Below, piece after piece: positions 36,935 to 48,100 of a stretch of 64,000 nucleotides of DNA. The notes under the pieces were generated by a model that was not told the origin of the DNA, did no database searches, and saw only the letters and a list, made by a program, of their open reading frames with translations. Position numbers and translations under genes: made by a program. Numbering within the stretch: position 1 is the stretch's first letter; every line of letters starts with the position of its first letter. Source of the DNA: Punica granatum (Eukaryota > Streptophyta > Magnoliopsida > Myrtales > Lythraceae); the NCBI RefSeq assembly GCF_007655135.1, contig NC_045132.1, forward strand, positions 28,263,255 to 28,327,254. Reading direction: 5' to 3'.

Positions 36935-38172
36935 TAAATAGGTCATTTATATCTGACTTTCGATTAGATCAATGATTTTTTTTTTATCAAATTGGTTTTT
37001 GAGTTTGTCGATTTGCATCATTTGATCTCCTTACTTTTCCAATTTACATCGAATAGGTCTTTTTACATCCCTAATGAATGAGATTATATCAATTTCATTC
37101 TCAATTAAAGAAAATTACGTCAATTACATCCTTCACTAAATAAATTGGGTCTTTTGTGACACAAAATATATCAAGTAGGTCATGTGATACATCAATTGGG
37201 TCATTATATCAAAATAGTCTGACGATGTTAATTAAAGAGCATGCTACATAATTTAGATCCTTGTTTTTCTTTTCAATATCCATTTTTCCTTTTTATAACA
37301 GAAAATTATTTTTAAAAAAATAGCGGGGGAGCTTTGGTGGAGGCTCCCCCACCAGCGACATCGTCCTGGGGGAGGTTACAGGAAGATCTAGTACCCTCCG
37401 ACGACCTTGCCTGGGGGGGATTGCCGGCAGGAGAGACCCCATTGGAGCTTCCTACTTTATTCGCTCAATTTTTCCTCTATTTCGAAAAATAGAGGGAACA
37501 TAGGGGTAGCTCTGGTGAAGGCTCCCTTCAAATTTCTTTTTTTTTTTGGGTTTAAAAAGACGACAAAACGACGTCGTTTTGACTGGTGGACTCACAATGA
37601 CGTCGTTTCAACCTTTTTTAAAACAACCAAACGACGTCATTTTGGATCTATCCCTCAAAACGTCATTGTCGTCTTTCTAAAAAAAAGAATTTTTGAGGGG
37701 GAGCTCCAGTGAGGGCTTCCCTGCTAGTGACCTCCTCCCCAGGTGAGGTCATCGAAGGGGACCTTGAAACGAGGGAGAGCTCCGGTGGGGGCTCCCCTCG
37801 TTTTTCATTTTTTTAAAAGTTTTTCTATTAGAAAGGAATAAAAGAAAATAAAAAAATAATATAAACGATGTAACATACTCCTCGGTTAACGTTATAGTTA
37901 ACACTGTGATGACAAAAGAACCTAATTGATGTACTAAAAGAAGCCATTTATGTATTTTGTGTAGAAAAGGACACAATTGATAATTTAATTGATATAGTTT
38001 TTTTTAGTGAATGATGTAATTGATATAATTTTCTTCAGTGGAGGATGTAATTGATATACAATGACCAAATTGATGCAAATTGACAAATTCAAGGATCAAA
38101 ATAGATGTTAAAAATAAGTTAGGGACTCTATTGACGTAACATGCTAAAGTCAAGGACCAAATTGCCTATTTA
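36935..38172. mobile_element. Long-inverted-repeat element (1.24 kb) with GACGTC palindromes
   Basis: The left arm begins TAAATAGGTCATTTATATCTG and the right arm, reversed, begins TAAATAGGCAATTTGGTCC. Both arms run about 280 bp through degenerate repeats such as TACATCAATTGGGTC. The core (37300-37810) is GC-richer and holds the perfect palindrome AAAACGACGTCGTTTT near 37565 and two similar CGACGTCATTT motifs. The TATATACATATATAT-like stretches on both flanks could be a target duplication but are simple sequence. No transposase is present. Confidence 0.75.
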
Positions 38173-38858
38173 GTATGTATATATACATATATATGATCTC
38201 AGCGATTCAAAGTGCATGCGACGGTCTCTCATCATGATCTGGCCTGCTTATTAGTAGAATTACAATTCTCTCTGATCTCGATTATAGCAGCAAAAGAACA
38301 TCAATGAGGGAGCTAATAATAAAGTCGCACAGCTGGCATGGTGAAGAAGAAAAAGAAGAAGAACTACAGCGCACAAATACGGAACTAGTTATAGATCAGA
38401 TACAAATGTGTAACCTAATTAAGTAATCACGGCCAATTAATCTCATCATAAGGATCAGTTTGCAGCAGGAGAGAAGAATTAACTGATCATGACAATGTTT
38501 ATGATACAGACGTAAACGGGCCATGCATGATTTTAACTCAGCGAAGAAAGCTATTTCCAATCCGAGCCTTGCCTAATAGGATATTAGGAACTATTTTTTT
38601 GCTAAATATAGGATATTAGGAACTTATTATTTGATATTCTCTCTCTTCTTAGTCGCATATCGGATTGGCATTGTACTTGGATCCCTCAGGAAGAAAATCA
38701 TCATGCTCACGGCTTTAGCCTCCTAGCTTTTGTGTTGAATTTTGATTGCCTCTCGACGTATGGTGGTTATCCTTATAACAATGTCTTTAGTACCACTTAA
38801 TAAATAAAGTCTTGAATTATCCAAAATAAAAAATAAAAAAACTAGCGAAGAAAGCGGC
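38173..38858. other. Spacer downstream of the LEA_2 gene
   Basis: No gene is supported. It includes the 3' flank of the minus-strand LEA_2 gene at its right end. Confidence 0.45.
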
Positions 38859-39605
38859 CTATGATGCAAAGAGTCGGATGTTGCATCTTGTGGGCTGCTC
38901 CACATCAATCTGGGATTGCAGCACGTTAGAGCATCGTATTTGGAACGGCAACCCCTGCAACTTGAGTATATCTCCAGCATAAAAGCCCAAACTACCATGT
39001 AAGCCCACATCCACACTCATCTTCCTGCTCTTCGCATCCGATTCTAGCATCTGTGCATCATCTGTGTCTACCTTGGCTCCGAGTAAGGTGGCGGTTACTT
39101 TCAGCGAGGTGGAATTCCTGGGGCTCTGGGAGAATCCATCCAGTTGAATATTCTGGCCCAACTGGATGTTATTAGACGAAACGTAAGCCAATAAGGAGTG
39201 GTATGAAATCCCAACCTTGTCGTTCTTGTTGGTCATATTGAGGAACACATTGGCTGTTGCGTTAAGGAGGGAGTAGGACTCGGAATCGAAGTGGCGGACT
39301 CCCAGCTTGGAAAAGGAGAAGCTCTGGACGCGTATATCAGGCAACTCGGACTGTAGGAAGGACAAAAATGACACTCCAAGGACGACAATGACTAGCAGGA
39401 ATGCTAACACGCACAGGCATGCACCTGCACAACATGTGAAGCAGCATGGACGTCCTGATTCGTCTTGATGATCTTTCTTCTTTCTCTGGTCATCACGCTG
39501 ATGATGTTGGTACTGGGGGGGGAGAGGGATTTCAGAGAAGGCAACTTGGCGGGGTGACTTGGGCTGCCTGCCCGTGTGAGGAGCTGATGCTTCCAAGTCC
39601 GCCAT
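38859..39605 (-). CDS. LEA_2 / NDR1-HIN1-like membrane protein, 248 aa
   Basis: This is a single-exon gene. The first proper ATG is at 39605 (MADLEASAPHTGRQPKSPR); the open frame two codons further upstream starts only with TTG. Residues 1-52 form a basic, proline- and histidine-containing cytosolic tail with two RKKK-like patches. CCFTCCAGACLCVLAFLLVIV begins the single transmembrane segment (about residues 54-80), rich in cysteines that could be palmitoylated. The rest is a LEA_2 beta-sandwich domain (about 90-225) with SELPDIRVQSFSFSKLGV and the typical NATANVFLNMTNKND motif. Family members sit in the plasma membrane facing the apoplast and are linked to defence or desiccation responses. 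The last residues diverge from the family as I recall it. No specific paralogue could be named. Confidence 0.85.
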   Translation of the reverse strand: MADLEASAPHTGRQPKSPRQVAFSEIPLPPQYQHHQRDDQRKKKDHQDESGRPCCFTCCAGACLCVLAFLLVIVVLGVSFLSFLQSELPDIRVQSFSFSKLGVRHFDSESYSLLNATANVFLNMTNKNDKVGISYHSLLAYVSSNNIQLGQNIQLDGFSQSPRNSTSLKVTATLLGAKVDTDDAQMLESDAKSRKMSVDVGLHGSLGFYAGDILKLQGLPFQIRCSNVLQSQIDVEQPTRCNIRLFAS

Positions 39606-42020
39606 TTTCAATTGATCAACTGATATTGACCATAAATCGACCGACTACCCCACCGAGCGACGCACTCTCTCAGGTGGCTCGGAGGGCTGTGGTCGGCAGA
39701 GGAAAAGCGAGGAGAGGAGAGACGTTGGTACGTACAAATGATATTTCCACCACCTGCCTTGACTAGTTTTGGATGTACGGCGCCCTGTGGTAGAGGGGAC
39801 GTTTCCGTACAATCCCCCGGCCCGACCCTGGCTTCAAGCCTTGCCAGAAAGATAGAAAAGCAAAACGACATATATATGGGGACGAGGTGTTTGTTAGAAA
39901 GAATTAAGGCAGGCCGCAAACTATAATAAGTAATCCTTCCCCAGCTAGTCGTCGTTTCCTGCTATTTGCTAGCTAGTCAAATATCGTATCGTTCACCCAA
40001 AAAAAAAAAATAATAATAAAATAATATATATCTATATATATATATATCGTATCGTGGGTTTTATATGCATTAATTGTGGGTGCAGGATGCTATGGCCTGG
40101 CAAATTCGTCACCGACCGATCGACCACACAGATCTTTTTTCATCCATCAGACTCAGATTCTGAATCAGATTGCACATTCCATTCTTGAAGTGATTTTATA
40201 GTTTTCCATTCTCGGAGTGAAGTTTTGCTGGCTCCGCCTGTCAGTCAAATTAACTCTTTTTTTTTGCTTGGATATCAAACTAACTCTTAATTAAAATAAA
40301 ACAGCTTGCTTCCTTCTTTCTTTATTTTTCGGGCAAAAGCTTGCTTCCATCTTAACCAGTTAATTGTTCCATTTCGTTTATAATAATAGGAAGTGACAGC
40401 GGTGCGTTGCCGCGGGTCAAAAGTTATTTTCCTCAATTAACTCCAAAAATATAAAATCAATACAATTAATTTTAATTTTTATCCCTTATAAAAATTGATT
40501 TTGAGTTGTCACAATCACGTAATATTAAAATTTCACCTTATCAAATATTATGTGTTTTAATTATTTATTATTCAATACTCAACATTTGGAAGCTGGATTA
40601 GGTTTGGAAGCCCATCACATGGAATTAATTAAATGGGTTCAAATACGTGCACAACGTATTAAATTTGCGCTCTTATACCATCTGAGAATTTGAGATATAA
40701 CAACCTTCTAATCTAAAAAATTAACCTTGTTAAATATGTTGTGATTTAATTATTTATGATTTAATAAAGATAATAATCGAATTATCTTTAAAAAATATAT
40801 AGTAGTTGTGGATTTTAATGGTGCGTTTGGTTTCAGAGTTATAGTAACTTTGATTTTGATTGTGAAAAATTACAAATGATTGTGTAGTGTGTTGAGTTAA
40901 AGTTAAAATTTTCGACTTGGAAAATATGTATTTTTATTGTGTGGTGTGTTAAGTTAAAGTTAAAATTAAAATTTTTGTAATTTTAATTGCGAAACCAAAT
41001 GGAGTATCAGCATGTGATTGATTTAAAAAGAGGATTAGATCCCACTGTTTATCAAGCTATATCATCAGACTTGATTTAATTTATATAAACGTTATTATAT
41101 TTATATAAGTTCTTCTTGACTTTAATTTTTTAATGGTTTCACTTACTATTTACGCACTCTTCCTAAGTATCTTGTATCTTATAAAATTAATACACTTAAT
41201 TAATAAGTACGCGGTCAATTTTAATGTACCATCCATCAACATTATAAAAAAAGGAAAAATTATACTATATTGCATTTTTTTTTACCTTTTTCACGAGGTA
41301 GTACATTTGGATTCATTTAGTATATAAAAGGATGAAAAAGTGCTTTGGTTAGATTCGTATTAGTTAGTGATCCCAGTGAATTTTTTCTTTCGTGAGTAAT
41401 TTTTGACTCTAATCCTACAGAAGCACACCATAAATTTTAAAATTTTTCATCACATAATACAATGTCAACATTTCATTAAAAATTCGAAGGAAAGTTAACA
41501 TGACACCCTGACTTTGCACATGTATGAATTTGGTTGGACCGAAACAATTAAATAAAATAAAAATTAAAAGAGAAAACTATATCATATAACCCTATAGCAC
41601 TATTTTTTAACCTGTTTTTTACAAGGTAGCACAATTCCTTTCACCACGAAAATTTCAATGGTTTGTTTGGTTTTAAAGTAAGATTTTTAAATACTACTTT
41701 GAAACCAAACGCAGTATAAAATTTTCATCCGATAGCACGCTGTCAGTTTTTTTTATCCAAAGTTGGACGAAAGTCGATTTGGCCCCTAACTCAGTATATG
41801 CAATACTGGCAGGCCCAAACAATTTAAGAAAATACAAATTAAAAAAAATGGAAACCTCACATTAGTGTTTAGAGAAGGTGATAGGAATGCCCTACCAGCC
41901 GCCCACCCCTCGATTTGAGAGATACCAGTCGAAATAGTGGACGATCTCGATTGGATGTGGGGGGCCAGTGGGGCCGCACACACCACTTGATCGAGATGGC
42001 AGACTCAGCTCATGATATAT
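39606..42020. other. LEA_2 promoter and spacer with small MITE-like foldbacks
   Basis: No further gene is supported. About 40818-41006 has short inverted ends (GGTGCGTTTGGTTTC and the complement GAAACCAAATGGAG), as does 41658-41712 (GTTTGGTTTTAAAGTA with its complement). Both look like small MITEs of the TTTGGTT class. A GC-rich near-palindrome (AGCGGTGCGTTGCCGCGGGTC) at about 40398-40418 resembles a Helitron terminus. Confidence 0.5.
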
Positions 42021-42248
42021 AATATAGAGTAAATTAATGATTTGATCCTCAAGATATGAAGTTATATTAAATATGATCTTAATTAATTTTTTACATTAAT
42101 TTTGATAATGATGGACTAAATTTACATCAAATGGAACTTTTTATCAATTTTTCGTTAAAAATTAGACGAAAAAAAATATTTTATTTTTTTAAATTCTTTA
42201 ATGAAGTATTGTATGATTTAATATAATCTGATAAACTAAAAGACAAAT

Positions 42249-42563
42249 CTTAAAAAAAAAAAATCTTTGACAAATGAGGACAGAGAGAAGAGGGATGGGA
42301 GGAGCTCCGGAGGCGCACGAGCTGCAGAAGGCGGCAAGGAAGCGGACCACGCGCTCGGAAGCAGGGGCACGGCGCTGGAAGTCGAAGAGAGGAGCTAGGG
42401 TTTTGGTGAAGGCGGAGAAGAAATGGGGGTGAGACTGAGAGAGGAGGGCGGAGAGGTCCTCGAGCTTGCGGTTATGGGTGGTAGAGGAGGTTCGAGTCTC
42501 GTCGAGGATCTTGCCGATTTTCTGGTCCAATTGGTTATGCTTCCGAGCTTCTCTGTCGTCCAT
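42249..42563 (-). pseudogene. Condensin subunit 3 (CAP-G) N-terminal exon fragment
   Basis: Starting at the ATG at 42563, about 90 residues look like the plant condensin I subunit CAP-G N-terminus. They include KIGKILDETRTSSTTHNRKL, EDLSALLSQSHPHFF, TKTLAPLFDFQRR and SERVVRFLAAF. The full protein is about 1000 residues and is encoded by many exons. None of the later exons is visible in the 2.6 kb before the LEA_2 gene. The frame drifts into T-rich sequence at 42249. The fragment lies inside a Mutator-type element, which explains its isolation. The family match is from memory. It could still be transcribed from the captured 5' flank on its right. Confidence 0.65.
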
Positions 42564-42948
42564 GCTTCTTCTTCTTCCCACCCTCCCTATTCTCTGTGTT
42601 CATTCTTCTTCTCCTCCTCCCTCACCAGAAGCAGCTGCTGTTGCTCCACTGAAACCGAAATTTAGTCTCGAACACCTACAATCGATAGAGAGAAAGACTG
42701 AGAGCGCTTTGGCAGTAATCAATCGATGGAGAGAAAGAAAGAGAGTCGCTTTTGTCTGTGTTCATTCTTCATCTTCCTTGCTTCGATTTACAGACAAAAT
42801 CGAGGGAAAGAAGAAAGGGAGCCCAGGAGCGTGTCTGTGTCATCCGAGGGCTTTGGTTCTGCCACGGTCTGGTACAGGCGGCCTCACCGGACATGGGACG
42901 TTACAGGCTAGGTTGATAGGGGGGCGGTGGTCCACGGGGTTGCCCCCA

Positions 42949-43526
42949 TGTTGAGAGAAATCCAATGGATTTATAAGAGTTCGGGTATCACAATCTATTG
43001 GCTCGAGCTTTTGGGTTGGAGATGGGCCCAATCGCTTATAGGTCTAATGGATATTTTATATGGTATTAGAGCGGGTTATGCTTTCGCGCGCATGTTTGTG
43101 GGTTTACATCACGCCATTTAAAAGTCTCTTTGTTGATAGGCAGCCGAAGTGCGCCCATATTTGGCCCGAGTGTGGAACTCGTGGTCTCTTTGAAATCTGA
43201 GTGCGGAGAGAAAACCCGTCTCGTCTTAGTCATGTCCAATCGTGGCTTCATTGTCAATTGTCGTCCCCCCCTCCTCCTGAGCACGGAAGTCCAGTCCCGG
43301 CTCGTAGTTAGTTCTTGAGGGCGGGTTGCTCTAGTCCACGTGGCACGTGTAGGGGAATGTCAAAGCCACACGTTGTCACGTGAGGGCGGGTGTTGAGAGT
43401 AAAAATCCCACACGGAAAAACTAAGAAGAATTCAATGGGTTTATAAGAGATCAGGTATCACAATCTATCAGCTCGAGCAACCCGTCCTCAAAAACTAACT
43501 ACGAGCCGGGACTGGACTTCCCTACA
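42949..43526 (+). mobile_element. TRIM B, nested and rearranged
   Basis: LTR1 (42949 to about 43060) begins TGTTGAGAG and is followed at 43061 by TGGTATTAGAGC, a one-base variant of the iMet primer binding site. A GAGGGCGGG purine tract precedes LTR2 at 43391, which again begins TGTTGAGAG. LTR2 matches LTR1 as far as the CTCGAGC motif near 43485, then breaks. From there to 43526 the sequence is an inverted copy of the internal segment 43284-43332. The about 330-bp interior has no real ORF. The element lies inside the Pack-MULE and is therefore younger than it. Confidence 0.75.
43405..43447 (+). promoter_or_regulatory. USE-like plus TATA module in TRIM B LTR2
   Basis: ATCCCACACG (43405-43414) equals the plant snRNA USE RTCCCACATCG except for one missing base. 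TTTATAAG follows after 25 bases (43440-43447), so the total span equals the U6 layout. LTR1 lacks the USE because of an internal deletion of about 27 bases, but keeps TTTATAAG. Confidence 0.55.
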
Positions 43527-44106
43527 CCTTCTCCCTCTCTCTTTCTCAGTCATTTTTGCATAAGGATTTTCAGATATCTTTTTTATTTTTTATGAGATTA
43601 AATAATATAATACATTGTTAAAGAATAAAAAGAATCACAAAAGGAATTAAAAAATAACTTTTAATATTTTCTGTCCTTTTTTTAACGGAACACTGGCGGA
43701 AGATTCATTTGATGTGCATTTAATTTGTCAGAATTGGTTAAATTTGATGTAAAAAATTTTTTGAGATTAAATTTGATATAATTTACTTATCGAGGATCAA
43801 ATCATTAATTTACCCTATGATATATGCCTGACAATTCCACGTAATGCCTGAATTCTTATTCCCGATATTTGGTCATGTATGCGTCAGGTCATTATTGATT
43901 ATTGGGCTTTTGGGCAAAATTATCAAATTATTTACATAAAATTGACGGAAAATCTGAGTTCATTATATCTTTATCAATCGATTTCCTTGGCGTCAGGAGA
44001 AAAAAGTGCTATAGTACTTTGCAATAATTTGGTGAAGTTATGAAAATCATCTTTCTTTTTTATTTTTGGCAACTTAAAAAAATCAAAAGCACATAAAAGT
44101 TGATGG

Positions 44107-44570
44107 ATCATCACACTTGGCTCGCTCAGTTCCGTCGCAGCAGTGTACTACTTTCAAAACACAACTTCTAGTTAATGCTCTTTCGACCAAATTAGTTTAT
44201 CCAAATGCACTTTCACAGCGCCAGAGGCTCAGAGCTATTCAACTCGATCTTAAGACTGAAGTGCCTCAGATACCGCATGCAATTTCAATGGATCCAATCT
44301 CACAAATGCACTTTGGGCCAATTTACCATCTCCAGATGCGCTTTCACAGTGCCAAAGGAATCTGGCCATACTCTCAAACTCAAAGCTTGAATCATCCAAG
44401 ATAAGTAGGCAATATCTTTATCCTCCCTTCCCTCAGTTACCCTCATATCCATTCCAAAGAAAGCATTTATGTCAATGGCTTGACCGACTGGAACACCAAG
44501 GCTTGTCGTCATCATCTCATCAAAGATTGGTCAGAAAATCATCCCGTCGGGCTTGTGATCCTTCACTGAG
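44107..44570 (-). pseudogene. Unrecognised coding-like remnant
   Basis: On the minus strand a frame of 71 codons (44515-44300) reads MMTTSLGVPVGQAIDIN and on into FFGMDMRVTEG. A neighbouring frame continues with LDDSSFEFESMARFLWHCES, which looks like ordinary coding sequence broken by a frameshift. A 45-bp unit (44177-44222) recurs at about 44310-44353. I do not recognise the family. It may be a decayed gene or a fragment left by a transposon. Confidence 0.35.
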
Positions 44571-45187
44571 CCCGGTTCTCTTTCCAGGCCCGATGTAGGC
44601 CACTTCTCATTCAGAGCCGTTCTCATCGTCTACTGTCCATAACTGACCAAAACCTTTGGCAAAAGGTCTTCTCGATTTCTCCTCGCACAACTTTGAGCAA
44701 GTCCTCAGGACGAGTCTCCCGGCTGGTTCTGGCCCATAGCCAGTGGGCCCCCGTCGACTCTGTCTGCATTTGATGAAGTTGAAACCCATCCCAGCCCATC
44801 CCAGCTATAGCAGTCCACGAAGAGACAGCATCAGCCCAAACCCACTCCCTCTTCTCCTCCTCCTCCCGTTCGAGTCTTCCCCGAGTCCCCCATACACAAG
44901 AAGGAAGGGGGAAAAGAAGACGAGAGAAGAGAAGAGAAAAGAAAAGAAACTCTGGTCCTTGTTGCTGTTCTCAGTCTTCGCTCCTCAGGGTTGAGGGAGA
45001 CGGTCGGTAAGGGACAACAAATCCGGTAAAGGACCTCCCCAGCAGTTGCAGAAAAGAGGTGAGACTTGCGGCAAGATAGTCCGGAGCACGAGGGCGTTGA
45101 TCTGATTTAGAGTAGTCAGTGCAGCAGTTGGAGTAGGCTTGGTGCGGTGGGAGAGAGAGAGAGGAGAAATGAGAAGCTAAGCAGAAA
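44571..45187 (+). promoter_or_regulatory. SCC4 upstream region and 5' UTR
   Basis: GC-richer DNA with purine-rich GAGAAGAGAAAAG stretches precedes the SCC4 start. No clear TATA box is seen. The boundary between promoter and UTR cannot be set from sequence alone. Confidence 0.4.
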
Positions 45188-48100
45188 ATGGAAGAGGTGG
45201 CGGAGGGACTTTGGTCACTGGCGGATCACGAAGAGAAGAAGGGGGAAATCGGCAGGGCCATTAAGTGTTTGGAGGCGATATGCCAGAGCACGGTGTCGTT
45301 CCTGCCCATCATAGAGGTGAAGACGCGACTCCGCATCGCAACCCTGCTCCTCAAGCACACCCACAACGTGAATCAGGCCAAGTCTCACCTGGAGCGCTCC
45401 CACCTCCTCCTCAAGTCCATCCCTTCCTGCTTCGACCTCAAGTGTAGGGCCTTCAGCCTCCTCAGCCAGTGTTACCATCTCGTGGGCGCCATTTCTTCGC
45501 AGAAGCACATCCTGACCCGCGCACTCGACCTCATTGCTTCTGCTGCTGCCGCTGCCGCCGACCAGTTAAGAGTCTTTTTCCCTTAGCATCCGCTCCTTTT
45601 CCTTTTATAATTTCTTCTCCCGAAAATGAAAAGAGAAGGTTCGGTGGTTTCAAAGGGAAAATTCAAGGTCTGTTGTTTCATTTCATTCAACTTCAGCTTC
45701 TTTGATTGTCCCCTTTATGTCTTTTCTAACCGGTCCGCTGCCTTCTTTTGTTAAACTTGGAGGCTGGAAGTGAAGCTATGGGCTTGCAACTTCTACTCGC
45801 AGCTTGCCAATGCTCTCATAATTGAGGGCGACTATCAGAGCTCGATATCTGCGCTAGAGCATGGACGACTCTCTGCCACTGAGCTGCGCTATCCGGAGCT
45901 GGAGGTCTGAATTTATGTCTTTATACTCAGCTTTTCTTTATTAACTTCAGTTTGCTGCAGTTCCGTTAAGTTAAATTCAGCGCCACATTTGCTGACCCTG
46001 TTCTAGTGTATACTCAGATGTTCTTCGTGACATCCACTCTTCATGTGCACCTGATGCAATGGGAGGACGAGAATGTGATTGCAAGTGCTGTCAGTAAATG
46101 CGATGAGGCCTGGGCCTCCATTCATCCTGAGAGAGTGAGTTACATCTTTTCCCAAACTATGTCATTCAATTTTAATGAAGAATCAGTCAGGGCTAAGTGT
46201 TGAACTATCTGATGAGTCATGAACCCTGACAGAGACCACAATGCCTTGGTTTGTTTTTCTACAATGAGCTGCTGCACATCTTCTATCGCCTGCGCATCTG
46301 TGACTACAAGAATGCTGCCCAGCATATCGACAGATTGGATGCGTCAATGAAGAATGAGTTGCAGCAGAGGCAGGAGCTTATGGAGGAACTCCAAGCTTTG
46401 AACCAGAGTCTCTCTAGCTCTGATCTGAGCCCCAGAGATAAATTGGCTCTGTCTGGAAAACAATCTCAGCTTCTAGAGCAGTTGAGAACAATGGCTGGTC
46501 AAGATTCTTTTGCACCAGGTAATAGTGGAACTGTCAAACAAGCATGGGGTGAGGGGCTTGAGTTGGCGCCATCCCCTATAAATGGAGAGTGGCTCCCTAG
46601 GAATGCTGTGTATGCACTTGTTGATCTTATGGTTGCCACTTTGGGACGTCCAAAAGGACTTTTTAAAGAATGCAGCAAAAGGATTCAATCTGGAATGCTT
46701 ATCGTCCAAGGTAAGCTCTTCTCTAAGAGGCAGTTGTTGCGAATTTCGATTTTTGTGGCAAAGTGGCTGCATCCTTGACTTTGTTTCTTTTCATGGAACA
46801 CTTATTTCAGCTGACAGTCCGACATGCTCTTTTCGTATGGTTGACAGCGACCAAGTTGAAGAAGTCCGATGTATTTTCTTTGTATATTAGAGATGGCCTT
46901 GGGTGGTTTCTTCTTTTTTGCACCTCCACCGCTGCACCCGTCCACCCCCTTTCCCTCACCCCCTGGCCCAAATATCCCGACGAAAGGCCCTTGAAAACAT
47001 GCTGTCTATCTCTTTTCCCATTGTTAAATAAACAAAGTTTAGTGGTTAGCTGTATGATCTTTTGAGCTATCCTTCCAAGATGTAGCTGCACTGCTACAGG
47101 AGGATTCTTATCTCTATCTCAGCCGCCCATGTTTCCTCTCCCTAGGATATTGATGCTTCACCTCCACTATTCTTGCCTTGTATTTCTGACATCTGAGATC
47201 TATTCCAAATTTCTTGGGTGATAGTGATGTGGTGGTCTCTGGATTAAGCTGCCTAGTTAGTGAGAGCTGCCACTAGCTTACTAAGCAAAATTAATTGAGG
47301 GCTGCCAAACATCATTTATGAAGTCATATGTTTCTCAGATGACAAACTATCGAGTATAGCCGACAAAGAAATTAAACAACATCCCGCTATATGAGGGAAT
47401 AACCAACCACAATGTAGCAATCTCTTTTGGAGTGTTTCTATTTTCCCTCATTTTAGGCTGAATGATGTTTTTGAGCCTTTTTGGCTGTGTTTCAAGATGT
47501 GGAAATAGAGACTGCCTGGTATTGTTATATCTGGAAGCAGCTGCCTTCTTCTTTGTCAAGAACACTTGTCTTCCCATTAGTGTGCTCAGAATACAGTTTT
47601 ATTCATCAGAAGTAACGTGGCACTAATATAATGTCAAGAAAGCTCATGCGATATGACTCCGATAAACTTTACATAGGATGCCTGCTGCTTGGTGCAGCTG
47701 TCCTTTATTTAGGCCTTAGGACTGGCTATGAAAGACATCTGATTAGTGCGATTCTTTGCAGAGGAGCTGATGAAGCTCGGTATAACAGACAATCTCAAAG
47801 GTCAGTTTCGCTTCTAAATGTCATCTCAAGTGCGAGATTTCCTATGTTCTTCCTCTTAATTCCAGGCTTTTATGGTTGAAATGTTGTTCAAGAGAGGTGG
47901 ATTTGCAACACTGCCATCTAATTGTCACATCAAGTGGAATATTTCCTAATTCCTGGCTTTTCTTATGCTTGAAATGTTGTTCAACAGAGGTGGATTTGCA
48001 ACACTCTGCTATCTGGATGGCTGGTGTTTATCTAATGCTTCTTATGCAGTTCCTAGAAAACAAAGTGGCGGTGGAGCTTACACGATCTGAATTTGTTGGA

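Larger units (their letters stand above)
42021..43816. mobile_element. Pack-MULE-like element carrying a CAP-G gene fragment
   Basis: The outer arms (about 42026-42195 and 43640-43816) are diverged reverse complements sharing GTAAATTAATGATTTGATCCTC. The 9-bp sequence ATGATATAT occurs on both sides (42012-42020 and 43817-43825), as expected of a Mutator-type target duplication. The interior holds a recognisable host-gene fragment (42249-42563, minus) and a later TRIM insertion (from 42949). No transposase is present. A non-autonomous Mutator element with a captured gene piece is a Pack-MULE. The left end has about four extra bases compared with the right. Confidence 0.72.

Noticed and set aside
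37407..37712. 101-codon plus-strand frame in the inverted-repeat element
   Set aside because: It crosses palindromic GACGTC repeats and poly(T) and has no domain features.
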